DNA of 64,000 nt, taken from positions 248,001-312,000 of the forward strand of contig NC_134947.1 of the NCBI RefSeq assembly GCF_051020765.1, written 5' to 3'. Of this stretch, positions 20,770 to 31,988 are shown piece by piece (within the stretch, counting starts at the first letter, position 1; the number at the start of each line of letters is the position of its first letter). The notes beneath the pieces were generated by a model. That model did no database searches. It had not been told where the DNA came from and saw nothing but the letters and a program-made list of their open reading frames with translations. The stretch is from Lasioglossum baleicum. Taxonomy: Eukaryota > Arthropoda > Insecta > Hymenoptera > Halictidae. The translations under genes and the position numbers were made by a program.

Positions 20770-22514
20770 TGTCACGTCGCTTTTCTAGATTCTCAGACAG
20801 ATGGTAACGCGAACTCTAGCGACACCGAGATTATATAGGCAGAAGGCCGGGCCACGCTCGGCCGCACGATACGTGGTCCTCTCGGGACAAAACAACATAC
20901 GTAGACACAACGTTATGTCGAACACTTTCAAAATTCGGGCGCCAGACACCTCAGGGTGTCACGCGAAACGATCAAACTCTGTCTGTACTTTACGTTGCTC
21001 AAGCCCCGAGTCTACCACGTTCTATCTAAACCTTGAATAGCGATCGAAAAGGGGTCCAGGATCTACGCCGAGAGAACACGAGGCGTTCCCCGCGGCGGGA
21101 AGGTTTCGCACAAGAAGTGAACAACGTAGTTTGGCTAGAAATTCGTTTATTGAACGACGATCTTGAATTGCCGAGGAACTCGGCAGCGAACAATATAGTA
21201 GCCGGCACGTCACATATAATTTTGGCGAAAGGTGTTGTTCGCATGCGCGTTTCTCCCGTTCTTTCTGTCGACGCTTCTAATTCGACGGCAACGAGAACAA
21301 ATGGTCGCGAGAGGCCTAAACGGCAGCGAAATAGTCGAATTACGATGTAACGAGCGTTTAATAATTGACTTGCTTCGATCGAACTAAACTTGCTAACACG
21401 ACTCGAGCACGCGGCGGCCTCACACCGAGGAACGAACCGAGGTTGACAAGAATCAACGACGACGCCGATCTTTCTCGAACCCGCGACTTCGCGTTTATTC
21501 CGGCGTCGTACAACCGCCACGAGGCGGCCACGCGGCCCCCGCTGTCCGACCGGATTCTTACTGTTCGGCAACGAAAGTACAATCAAGTACGAGGGACGTA
21601 CGTTTCCCTAATGAGATTTCTCACGAATATCGGTCGTCTGGAATGTCGTTGATTCTCGCGACGCGAATACAGAGTCCTACGACGCGCTACCTGAGCCAAC
21701 ACGATAAATCACTGTTATTTTATGATTAGGAAAGCCTGATCGGCGCTTACCGTGGCAGCGACGCTGGTAGATCTCGGCAGCGAATTTAGATGCCCCTTTC
21801 TCTGGTCGCAGTCGCAAAATTACTTTAATCTTAAGCAATCGTTAAGTGGTCTAGTCTCTACACGATTCAACGAAGCAGTGATTTTGGAACGCGGTGGCTC
21901 GGAAACGCGTAAGCCGGGCGTCCCCCACTTCTCTTAGTCTTTCTTTCTCGCGCGACGCTTCGGCCTATCGCCAATTAGGATTTCCGCGTCAACGAATCCT
22001 ACGCTGCGACGGCTGGCTCCTGATGTCCAGCGACGTATCCGGCATCGATCTCTCTTATTGGTCGCTTCTCGCTGAGACGATCGACGTAGGCCAATCCGGT
22101 TGCGGTACAAGCTTCTTCCCGGGCGAGGCGACGACAGGGTAAAGTGGATGGACGTCTTGTTACCGCGTGCCCTCGTCGGCGCCTCCAGGTTGGTTGTCCT
22201 GGGCCCTTTCGATTCTGCTGTCTCCTGGTGCGAGAATACGTCCTGGCCAGCTTCTAGCTGTCTTCCTCCTATAGTACCGTTGCGTCGGTGGTTGAACAAG
22301 AGTTCCGGGTCCCCCCGGGACCCGGATACGGCTCTGAAATTCTGCGTCGCGCAAATGGCGCGACGTTCAAAAATATAAGAAATTCGTCCCTGGGGCTCGC
22401 ACGTGCCCTGGGAGAGCGCTCGCAGCGGTCCTTATCGTGTTCTGCTTGACCAAAGGGTGGCCCGGTCTTTCGCTAGTTGGTTCAGAGTGGCGTACGCGAT
22501 TTTGCCACGTCACA
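20770..22514 (-). repeat. Long LTR, 1.7 kb, next to the tRNA-Lys primer site
   Basis: Read on the minus strand it starts TGTGACGTGGC and ends GCGACGTGACA, an imperfect inverted repeat with TG...CA ends. At about 1,745 bp it is long for an insect LTR. It is GC-rich and has only short frames on both strands, none recognisable. A foldback element is inserted directly at its outer end (22516). Confidence 0.6.
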
Positions 22515-22515
22515 A

Positions 22516-25240
22516 TATACAGGGTGTCCCAAAATTCGTGTACTTAATTGAAATGGGAGGTTCCTGAGACCATTCTAAGAGACATTTTCCTTTGCACCAA
22601 TGTCAACTGCGGCTTTGTTTAGGAGTTATTAACGAAAAACACGGACCAATCAGAGCGCGCCCTGGCCCGGCGCGCCACGCCGCGCCGGCAAGCGAGTGTC
22701 GGTGGTACGCCGTGACATCGCAACGAACAAGAGTTTCTCGATTATGTGAATGCTCTCCGATTTCAATGAGCTTTGGATATGTGGTCAAGATCATTTTCTG
22801 AACAACATTTCTCTTTAGACTTTTTGGCGATCGGCTTTAGTTTACGAGATTATCGCGAGAAACTTTACTTGTAAATCCATGGGATCGATGTACTACTAGC
22901 TTCTATCCGATTTCAATGAGCTTTGGATATGTGGTCACCATTATTCTGAATAACATTTCTCTTTAGACTATTTGGCGGTTGGCTTTAGTTTACGAGATTA
23001 TCGTAAAAAAAGAGAAGAAGCACAGAAACTGATTGTATTAAAAACTCTCGTATCCAGCCGTAAATCCATTTGCTGCTTCGAAATGTGTGTCTTGAAATTT
23101 CTCCACACTCACAATCATTGTTCACATTTGTCAACACATAGTTATGCACTAATAATAATTGCCATATCCCTTGTACTGCTGCACAAATCACAACAATCAG
23201 GTAATGCAATCACTAGACCGCGGATTTCATGTATTTGTAGCAAACATGAGTAGTTGCATTTTAATACAGTAGAGAGATTAAAAAAATTTCAAAACACCAT
23301 AGTATTATTTTCAACTTCTTAAAATGATCACAGTGAGAATCAAATATCTGTCTGGCTCCTGTTCCTTGTAATAGCGGCAGCCAACATTAATGTTGCATAA
23401 AGATCCGTAGTCTAGTGATTAGTTTAAATATTACTATCAAAAACACAGCTAATAGCAACCGTTAGCTTTGAATTGACAAGTCTTTGGAGATGTTCTCTCT
23501 ACCGCGGCTCGAACGACACTGATTTTCCGCAAGATTATTCTAAAAAATTTAGGGAGGGCATTTAGAGTGTCGAAATTCGAAATGCACGCTGTACCACGAG
23601 AACGACGGGACGGTTGGACGAAAAACAGGATACGAGAAGGACCGCTTTAAGACTTATGGCAATCACATGTTTAGTTTTTCCTGTAGATTGGTACGCAGAG
23701 TCGATGGGTAACCGTTCGAAAACGTCGTCTGTCCTTCTTTTAGACAGTTTCTTAAGGAAGGTATAGGACAATAGGGATGCTCTACGCTGACCTGACATTT
23801 TTACCCCTTGCTGGGTAAAAGGACGGATGACGTTTTCGAACAGTTATCCATCGACTCTGCGTACCAACCTGCAGGAAAAACTAAACATGTGTTTGCCACA
23901 AAACTTACAGCGGTCCTTCTCGCATTCTGTTTTTCGTATAACCGTCCCGTCGTTCTCGTGCTACAGCGTGCACATTTCGAATTTCGACACTCTAAATGCC
24001 CTTCCTAAATTCTTTAGGAAAATCTTGCGGAAAATCAGTGTCGTTCGAGCCGCGATAGAGAGAACATCTCCAAAGACTTTGTCAATTCAAAGGTAACGGT
24101 TGCTATTAGCTGTGTTTTTGACAGTAATATTTAAACTAATCACTAGACTACGGATCTTTATGCAACATTAATGTTGGTTGCCGCTATTACAAGGGACAGG
24201 AGCCAGACAGATATTTGATTCTCACTGTGATCATTTTAAGAAGTTGAAAATAATACCATGGTGTTTTGAAATTATTTTAATCTCTCTACTGTCTTAAAAT
24301 GCACCTACTCATGTATGCTGCAAATGCATGAAATCCGCAGTCTAGTGATTGCATTACCTGATTGTTGTGATTTGTGCAGCAGTACAAGGGATATGGCAAT
24401 TATTATTAGTGCATAACTATGTGTTGACAAATGTGAACAGTGATTGTGAGTGTGGAAAAATTTCAAGGCATCTGTGTGAAATAAACATACGAATTATTTA
24501 TCGATTCGAAAGTGAAAGTGAAATTCTGGATCGTCGACTTGACCGCGCATCCCTTAGGCCTTCTACCACCGGCTGTGCAGTTCGTCGACCTGGCCGTACG
24601 TCCCTTGACTTTCGGTACTGCCGTATACCTGAAGACATCTGTGCAGTTCGTCACCGAGTGACCCAGTGACACACATTTCGAAGCAGCAAATGGATTTACG
24701 GCTGAATACGTGAGTTTTTAATTCAATCAGTTTCTGCTTATTCTCTTTTTTACGATTATCTCGTAAACTAAAGCCGATCGCCAAAAAGTCTAAAGAGAAA
24801 TGTTGTTCAGAATCATGGTCTTGACAACGTATCCAAAGCTCATCGAAATCGGAGAGGAGATAGTTCAGATAGTACATCGATTGATTTACAATTACAAGTT
24901 ACTTATCTCGTAAACTAAAGCCGATCGCCAAAAAGTCTAAAGAGAAATGTTGTTCAGAATCATGGTCTTGACAACATATCCAAAACTCATCGAAATCGGA
25001 GAGGGTTCACATTATCGAGAAACTCTTGTTCGTTGCGATGTCGCGGCGTACCACCGACACTCGCTTGCCGGCGCGGCGTGGCGCGCCGGGCCAGGGCGCG
25101 CTCTGATTGGTCCGTGTTTTTCGTTAATAACTCCTAAACAAAGCCGCAGTTGACATTGGTGCAAAGGAAAATGTCTCTTAGAATGGTCTCAGGAACCTCC
25201 CATTTCAATTAAGTACACGAATTTTGGGACACCCTGTATA
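22516..25240. mobile_element. 2.7-kb foldback element, ACAGGGTGTCCC family, copy B
   Basis: The ends TATACAGGGTGTCCCAAAA and its inverse match copies A and C. The element is one long inverted repeat: arms of roughly 1.2-1.3 kb meet at a small centre near 23,800-23,820 (CCCC...GGGTAAAA). Each arm also has an internal direct repeat of a 100-bp block containing GAGCTTTGGATATGTGGTCA and TTTACGAGATTATCG (about 22757-22860 and 22905-23005 on the left; mirrored near 24750-25015). The right arm alone carries an extra segment of about 190 bp at 24477-24665. No transposase is encoded, so it must be mobilised in trans. Confidence 0.75.
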
Positions 25241-25417
25241 ACTGTTTCAAACAGTTATTTTCAGAACCGTTTCTACCCCTGCTTCGCACACTTATAGATT
25301 TCGTTCTCCTGTTTACGAATATATACCATTATAGGGGCAGACGCTCAATAGTTTTTAAGATATTGACGATTAAAGTTTCATTGCTCCCCTTAAATATAGT
25401 ATTCTTTATAAATCACA

Positions 25418-25505
25418 GCATGAGACGGCGTGGCGTGACGGTAGCGTGTCAAGTTCTCACGCGGAAGACCAGAGTTCAAATCTTGTCATGTGATTCGATT
25501 TTTTT
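25418..25505 (+). other. tRNA-derived SINE-like head
   Basis: GTGGCGTGACGGTAGCGTG resembles a tRNA D-arm with box A, and AGAGTTCAAATCTTG about 30 bases later resembles box B. A T-run follows. The stems pair only partly, so it is more likely a SINE head or tRNA pseudogene than a working tRNA. Confidence 0.45.
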
Positions 25506-26202
25506 TAAAATTTTACTTCATTTTTTATTTATGGAACATTTACCTCGATGTATGTGTATGTTATTAATTTCAATCAATTCGATTTCACGCAGAATAATTC
25601 TATAATAGCGTATTCTTTCCGTCGGCGTTCGATCGCGTAATCGATAACGTACGCGTCGGGGCAAATCACGTACGGAAGTCGTCGCGACAGTCTCGCAGTT
25701 CGCCGGTCATCTGCGCCTCGCGTTTCCGAAGTTCGTTGCGAACAAAACAACGGTAATTGTCAGCGGTATTGTTGCGAGCGAAATCGGTAAGACAACCGCG
25801 CGGCGAACGAACACCTTCTCGCTATCTTGTATGAAGAGCGCGGGCTCTCGGGTTGCGGCCACGTGGCCGCCGCTTTTGTAATTTTCGTCGCTTTGCTACG
25901 AAAAGAGGGAGAGCATATGGGAAAGAAAGAGACATAGTTCATAGCATTTCGCATATGCTCTCCTTCTTTGCGTCGCAAATTGATCGTTCATTATTTTCTT
26001 CTATGTTCTATGATTTTCTATGATTCTGTCATTGAAATAATTGACTTGTGACAGCTGAAATATGATATAAATATTCTTGATTCAATTTCGTCTAAATGTC
26101 TTGCAAATACTGCATCGAGAGTTGTTCCTGGATCTTGTTGTCGCTTCATTAGGATTATTTACCATTTCCCATCTTAATTTACTTCTAAACATTACTAGAC
26201 TG

Positions 26203-26241
26203 CAAGAAGTTTTACTTCTACCGCGCGTGGTGTTCCACGCG
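26203..26241. repeat. Palindromic motif copy 1
   Basis: GCAAGAAGTTTTACTTCTAC followed by CGCGCGTGGTGTTCCACGCG. It contains two potential hairpins: AAGAAGT/ACTTCT and CGCGTGG/CCACGCG. Confidence 0.55.
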
Positions 26242-26443
26242 TATGTTTTCAGGTTAGTTTAGAACATGGGTTTGGATAATTGTTTATAAATCTTTCAGCA
26301 AAGAATAAAATGCTGCAGCGACAGAATTTTTCGGTTATTCGTTTAAGACGTTATTTTTTTTATCACAATTTCGCATTCATCGCGAAAGAACCGTTGCACT
26401 AATAATATGCATACTAATAATTTATCTCTATCTACACCCAATA

Positions 26444-26487
26444 AGCAAGAAGTTTCACTTCGGTCGCGCGTGGCCTCCACGCACACG
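26444..26487. repeat. Palindromic motif copy 2
   Basis: GCAAGAAGTTTCACTTCGGT followed by CGCGCGTGGCCTCCACGCAC. It matches copy 1 at most positions over about 38 bases and preserves the CGTGG...CCACG stem by different loop bases. Confidence 0.55.
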
Positions 26488-26860
26488 ATTTTTGTAGATG
26501 GACGCGTAGAAGAAATATGAAGGTCATCAGTATCTTTTAAATGGGATCGTATCTTTTTTCCTGCACCAATCGATGAAGGTTCATATTTTCTACAAAAAAG
26601 TGCTAACCTATTAATATCGAAAAACCATTAGTTAAGGAGATATTTTAATTTTAGTGTTGTTATGAAATCACAACCCTTTGCATCTATGAAACCTTCTTCT
26701 TTGCATCCTCTCTTCAGGTACTCTGGTGTTTTCTCTACCCTTAACTATTTATATATGTACAAAGATTCATTGAATTCGATTGACGCATAAAAAAGCTACA
26801 GACATTAAACGATACCTATATCTTTGGATTTCGTGCTTGCGATTTATCTAACTCGTAGTT

Positions 26861-27421
26861 TCTCAGAATTTTTGTCGTGTTTAATAATTCATGATACTTA
26901 GCAACCTGAAATTTTGTGTATGTGTATAATTTACTTAATTTTTTCATTACAGTCATCGGTGAAATAAGTTAAAACTCAGGGACCTCTTTTGACTCTCTTT
27001 GGAATTTTGAACTATAGTCGTTTTTGAATTGTTTTTTTATATACATCACCTCGTAAACTAGTCTTAACACCTCAAAAATATCAAATCGTTTGAACCAATT
27101 ATAAAAAGGTTATTCATCTTTAAGGGCTGTCCAAATGTTTTTATCGATACTTTATATTCCACATCAAAACATTTGCCTGACTATTATTTACTTCTAAACG
27201 ATACGATTAGTGGAAAAATACGACGCAACTGGTCATATTAGCAGTAATATTTACTGATATCCATATGCAGCAGCTAGACTACAATCATAGCAATTACTTG
27301 CAATAATCGCTAGGAAATGTCTTTTACAGTTCTTATCTAATCTATAACACATTAATGCTTGCTACCTTGAGACTCTTGAGACAAATTCATGCATGACGTG
27401 GCACGGCATGTGGATATAAAG
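26861..27421 (+). repeat. Upstream region of the peptide gene, copy 1 (disrupted)
   Basis: Diverged but colinear with 34885-35447. Shared anchors include TTTGTGTATGTGTATAATTTA, TATATTCCAC.TCAA, GGAAAAATACGA.GCAAC, TATTAGCAGTAATATT, ATAACA.ATTAATG, CTTGAGACAAATT and GTGGATATAAAG. In this copy the TATA sequence (27415-27421) is cut by a hAT insertion whose 8-bp duplication is ATATAAAG. No signal-peptide exon follows, so this is a dead duplicate of the promoter. Confidence 0.7.
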
Positions 27422-27929
27422 CAGGGGTGGCCAACCTGTGGCGCATGCGCCAAACGTGGCGCATTGGATGATTACAAGTGGCGCATTGGATCCTATACTT
27501 ATTCTTCTGAAATAGGCGCCATAACTGAATCCATCTTCATATTTCAACACCTGAGAGCTCTCAGTTGAATTTAGACAGCCTTCTTACTCATCAATTCGTC
27601 GCAATGTTTTGAAAGTTTACAATTATACGATGGGAATTGGAGTGTTCATGACAGTGATCGGCCTCTCGTCCAAAAGATCATTTCTCACTATAGTAGATTG
27701 GTGCTCCAATGAACGTGTGTCTTTTCAACTGGCTTAAGTTAATTAAGTTAGTTGCGTGATTGAGTTATCCCTTTTCCTCCCCTAACCGAAGCAGATCCTA
27801 CCCCTATTCCTATTTTCCAACCGCAACAATGAACGTAAGAAGGTAGAAAATGTGCTTGAGTTGTATGGCACATCTGAACTCGTATGTGAAAAAATTTACG
27901 CATGGTATGCAGAAGGTTGGCCACTCCTG
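27422..27929. mobile_element. Non-autonomous hAT element with 8-bp duplication
   Basis: The ends CAGGGGTGGCCAACC and GGTTGGCCACTCCTG form an imperfect TIR. A perfect 8-bp duplication ATATAAAG flanks it (27414-27421 and 27930-27937). At 508 bp it lacks a transposase; short frames inside are probably remnants of one. CAGGGGTGGCCAACC-type ends are familiar from animal hAT elements. Confidence 0.85.
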
Positions 27930-27974
27930 ATATAAAGGTCTTTACACAGTAGACCGCACAGCCGCGCCACGGCG

Positions 27975-28012
27975 CACAGTGGTGCGAAATGGCCATAGAG
28001 CGGAAAAAAATC
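27975..28012 (+). other. RSS-like Transib left terminus
   Basis: CACAGTG (27975-27981), then 22 bases, then AAAAAAATC (28004-28012). This is the heptamer-spacer-nonamer pattern of Transib ends and of the 23-type V(D)J recombination signal. It faces a Transib/RAG1-like transposase remnant about 850 bp to the right. The adjoining five bases CGGCG would be the expected GC-rich 5-bp duplication, but the partner copy was not found. Confidence 0.6.
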
Positions 28013-28181
28013 TATAAAAACCAAACTACCCAACAAATCTGCTTGAAAATTTGTAGAAAGCATGCCACAGGTACAGCGGTTATGTGGCAACAATTAAAAT
28101 TAAAAAATTGTATTAATTATTAACTAAAATGGGCTAATTGAAAAGCTTTGCATTACGCACATCCTTTATTGGATAAACTTA

Positions 28182-28562
28182 CGAAAAGCCCATACCTCCG
28201 ATTTTTTTATACTCTGGATTCTTACGTATTTTGACGTGTTGATTACGAATATGATAGTGAAATTTGGCGCAATTTGCGTTTTTTTATTTACTTCCGTAAA
28301 TAACCCAGACCTAACCCGGACCTATCATTTTTCTCAGGAAGTATTATATTTATGACAAAAATCAATAGGACATAAAATGTGTATTTTGATGAGGTCTACA
28401 ACTTTTATGTGAAGTATTTTTCAAAATTCCCATTATTTACGGAAGTAAATAAAAAAACTATTATTTTTATTTGTGCCAATTTTCACTATCATATTCGTAA
28501 TCAGCACATCAAAATACGTAAGAATCCAGAGTATAAAAAAAATCGGAGGTATGGGCTTTTCG
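28182..28562. mobile_element. Foldback MITE with CGAAAAGCCCATACC ends
   Basis: The segment starts CGAAAAGCCCATACCTCCGA and ends with its inverse. The arms remain paired through GTAAGAATCCAGAGTATA-type sequence and TTTACTTCCGTAAATAA, leaving a loop of about 100 bases around 28320-28420. It has no coding sequence. It lies between the RSS-like end and the transposase stop, so it inserted into the 3' untranslated part of the Transib element. Confidence 0.7.
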
Positions 28563-28852
28563 GAAGTACACCCCTTATTTCTTGAAGCATACAACAAATT
28601 CTTTATTTTATTTCTTTATTAGTGTTTAACAAATCTCGACCACCTTCGGTCAATCTTCGCTGCAATTGGAGCGATAACTTCCCTTAATCCGTCATAATGG
28701 TCTGGAGTCTGAGCTGGCCAAATCTAGAAATAAATATAATAAATAGTAATTTTTTGTGACTTAGAAAACGCATTGCAAATTTAAACATACGTGAAAAAAA
28801 ATATTATACCTGAATTATATTTTTTATTTGAGTTATCGATGCAACATTTTTG

Positions 28853-31119
28853 TTATAACGGTTCATTATTTTCAACAAGTAATGCTATTACATCGTCGTG
28901 TAATTCCATAACTTTTTTCTTCGGCTCTATTCGTAAGCAATTAATGTACGGATCCGAGGATGCAAGAAGCATATTCATTGTATCCTCGTTTGTAAATATG
29001 CGAGAACATTTTCGCGAATGTCTTAGCCGATATTTTCTATAATCTTTGTTCCTGGCTTCTTGGGCTTCCTCAGTTAACATTCCAATAGGCAACATAACCG
29101 CTGTTATTATGTCACTGCCATGTAAAAGCACTTTGTGCACTGTATTTGGCATATTGTACCACTCATACATTGTCACATACAAGTCGGCAGTCTCTTTGCA
29201 ATATGTACTAAACTTTCCTGAATCTATTACTTGTCCACAGTTTAGTACTTGCAAAATGATGGAGAAGCGATGAATCAATTGTTCGTCTACTCCTGTTATT
29301 TCCGCTGTCAATGTTGGATTCCTAAAAAATTTTCTTGACGTGTTGCCATCATTGCTAGTGCCCATGCCTTGTTTTACAAAATCCACTTTAAGTCCCATTC
29401 TCCGGACGAACTCTTGTTGAATGCTTTTTTTCCTTTCACTTTGCTCGATTTTTGTTTGCGCATTCGCTCTCCAACTTTTGAAGGAACTATTGTAAGCAAT
29501 ATGCAGAATGCATTCCATAAATTTAATCCTTGCGTGCAGAGGTGATAAGCCCATGGCAAGGGCATCTTCAGAATGTGGTTTATTTCGCACAATATTCAAT
29601 TTGTTCATTTCTGATGGTTTTGCTTTGCATATACAGGGTGTCCCAGAACAAGTGTCGTTCCTTGAAATGGGAGGTTCCTGAGACCATTCTAAGAGACATT
29701 TTCCTTTGCACCAATGTCAACTGCGGCTTTGTTTAGGAGTTATTAACGAAAAACACGGACCAATCAGAGGACGCCCTGGCCCGGCGCGCCAAGCCGCGCC
29801 GGCAAGCGAATGTCGCGGTACGCCGTGACATCGCATCGTGACAGCGCGGCGGCCCAGGGCGCGCTCTGATTGGTCCGTGTTTTTCGTTAATAACTCCTAA
29901 ACAAAGCCGCAGTTGACATTGGTGCAAAGGAAAATGTCTCTTAGAATGGTCTCAGGAACCTCCCGTTTCAAGGAACGACACTTGTTCTGGGACACCCTGT
30001 ATAGCACACTGCCATTGACGATGTATTTGTGACAGTATTCGCAATTTTCCCATCAATCATCGTAAATAAAAGCCTATGCTTTATCCTGAAGGTTTTTCCA
30101 TTCATGTCTAGGACAGTATCATTCAGATTTTTTATCTCTGTCTCTATTCTTTCTACTTCATTGTTTATTACTTCCGGTGTTTCCGCGGTAAATTTAAATT
30201 GGATGGGCCTACAAAATCGAGTTGACGAAGGCCTTGTATTCTTCCAAACAGCTGTGGCTTTTTCCTGTTCTTCCAAATAAATCGGCACGATAGATAATAA
30301 AAACATATGCGAATCGGTAAGGTTTTCTTCATTGAACGCTTGTTTGTATTCGCTGTGCCCAGACGAACTATCACATCCCCATTTGGTCACTAGGGTCAAA
30401 TCACTTCCAATTTCTTCCAGATAATTCGCTATACTTTTAAAAATCCTTGTCGTGGTGTGATCTAGCAATCCTTGTAGGCTGACACTCCCAGAGCTTTCCG
30501 TCACCTTTACATCCGAAGGATAACACTCCTTCTTCACATTTAGTAATTGCCAATAGGGCGGAAAAATATCACAGCCAATTTCCTGAGCCGCCTTCCGAAG
30601 CATTTCATACTATTACTTCGATAATGAGCAATCCAAAACTAAGGCCAATGCCTTTTCTGCACTGAATACAGCTGCTGGAGCAGTCGGTGTACGGGCAGCT
30701 CTCATAATCAATTCCTCGGAATAATTTTCACGGAATTGTTGCACTTTATATCGTTTTGCTCGATTGCAGCACTCATTGAAGCCTTTCTTTGGTCGTCCCC
30801 TTCGTAGCCGTTGAGATCGTCGCGGTTCTACTTCATTACCTGCGACACGTTCCGTGAGATCCGTAGAAATAGAAATATTACTCTTCAGCCAGTCCTGATT
30901 CATTTTTAATAACGAAGCTTTATTTCGTGATGCAGAATTCCATCTTCTAGTGAAATGTGGCAAAAAAGTTTGCCTCAAGTGACAACTAATTTTTTCCATT
31001 ATATTTGCTGTGATATCCGGATATTTAATTCTCAGAGCCACGGTACATTTATGTACGTTACGATTGCTTGTAAGTACAATCTCCACCAATTCTTCATTAC
31101 TGATGTTGAAGGTTTCCAT
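28853..31119 (-). pseudogene. Transib/RAG1-like transposase, broken by stops and a MITE
   Basis: Three pieces on the minus strand make one protein: 31119-30613, 30603-30004 and 29629-28853. The first two are in the same frame, separated by adjacent TAA and TAG codons. Motifs align with the RAG1 core: KWGCDSSSGHSE (first Asp, D600 equivalent, 30370-30372), TMIDGK (second Asp, D708 equivalent, 30052-30054), HKVLLH (equivalent of the H937-x4-H942 zinc ligands) and TEEAQEARNK (Glu, E962 equivalent, 29057-29059). An N-terminal GRPKKG block also resembles the RAG1 GRPR region. A MITE splits the gene immediately after the first Cys of the CxxC zinc motif. The protein would cut at CACAGTG-type ends. 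It is inactive as it stands. Confidence 0.8.
29630..30003. mobile_element. Foldback MITE, ACAGGGTGTCCC family, copy C
   Basis: The 374-bp palindromic element starts TATACAGGGTGTCCCAGAAC and ends with its inverse, flanked by TA. Its arms share the block GGAGTTATTAACGAAAAACA with copies A and B but the outermost bases differ (CAGAACAAGTGTCG against CAAAATTCG). It disrupts the Transib transposase. Confidence 0.8.
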
Positions 31120-31500
31120 TATGTAAAATAAGCAACGCTACACTACACCTTAAACAATACTATGCAACACTCTTCAGCACATTAACCTGACTATACTTTG
31201 AATTGTGATGATCGATGTGACGATCATGTAATGAAATACTAAATTTAATTTGCCGATGCCCGTCATTTGTTTATTAAAATGACCATAGAAGACTCGGACA
31301 AACTTCCGAGTGTTTTGCCCGTCGTTTTGGTAACAAATATTCCGAACTACGGAGCGTTGGCACAATAACAGCACAATTTATTTGATTAACTTCCCGATTT
31401 TATAGGGAAGTTATTGTAATGACCCCGAAAATCGAAAATCGATTTTTTAGCAGATCTTCACGTTTCATGGTCATTGCAGTCATTTTAGACTACTTTCAGC

Positions 31501-31536
31501 AAAATGTTCGTATGTGTGTATGGGTATGTGTGTGTG

Positions 31537-31568
<32 letters not shown>

Positions 31569-31590
31569 AGCGCGCGCGCGCGCGTATGTC
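31501..31590. repeat. GT/CG microsatellite
   Basis: Runs of TG, TA and then CG dinucleotides (GTGTGTGT..., GCGCGCGC). Low-complexity frames across it are meaningless. Confidence 0.9.
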
Positions 31591-31988
31591 CGTTTGTATG
31601 TTATCAAATTTTTCGTTAACGTTTTCAGAAAAAGTAACAACGCGATCAGGATGATGAATGATGCAATCGATGTGCCCCGCTGTAACTTAGAGCTGATTAG
31701 ATTTTGGTCCATTTTGGTCAAGTAGTTTTTTAGTTTTTTTAGTTTCTTTCGAAAGAAGTTCATTCAACAATGCAATTTATACGAGAGAACGGAAAGTTTC
31801 CACCGAAGAAACAAACGTAATTACACAAAAAAATTTTTTTTCAATTTTTTAAAAATTAAAAAAAAAATTAAAAAAATTTTTTTTTGTACCTTATGATGAT
31901 GTTTCCGCTTACAATAATCGAAAATTATCCCAATGCAAGAGTGAGTTAATCATCTCTACTCCCGAGAATACATTTTCAAAGAATATCG

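Larger units (their letters stand above)
25241..26860. other. Non-coding stretch with a tRNA-like block and a repeated palindrome
   Basis: The segment 25600-25980 is GC-rich with no long frame. The rest is AT-rich. Apart from the SINE-like block and the two palindromic motifs listed separately, I see nothing recognisable. Confidence 0.3.

Noticed and set aside
25418..25505. Functional tRNA gene
   Set aside because: Box A and B resemble a tRNA but the acceptor and T stems do not pair convincingly; kept only as a SINE-like block.
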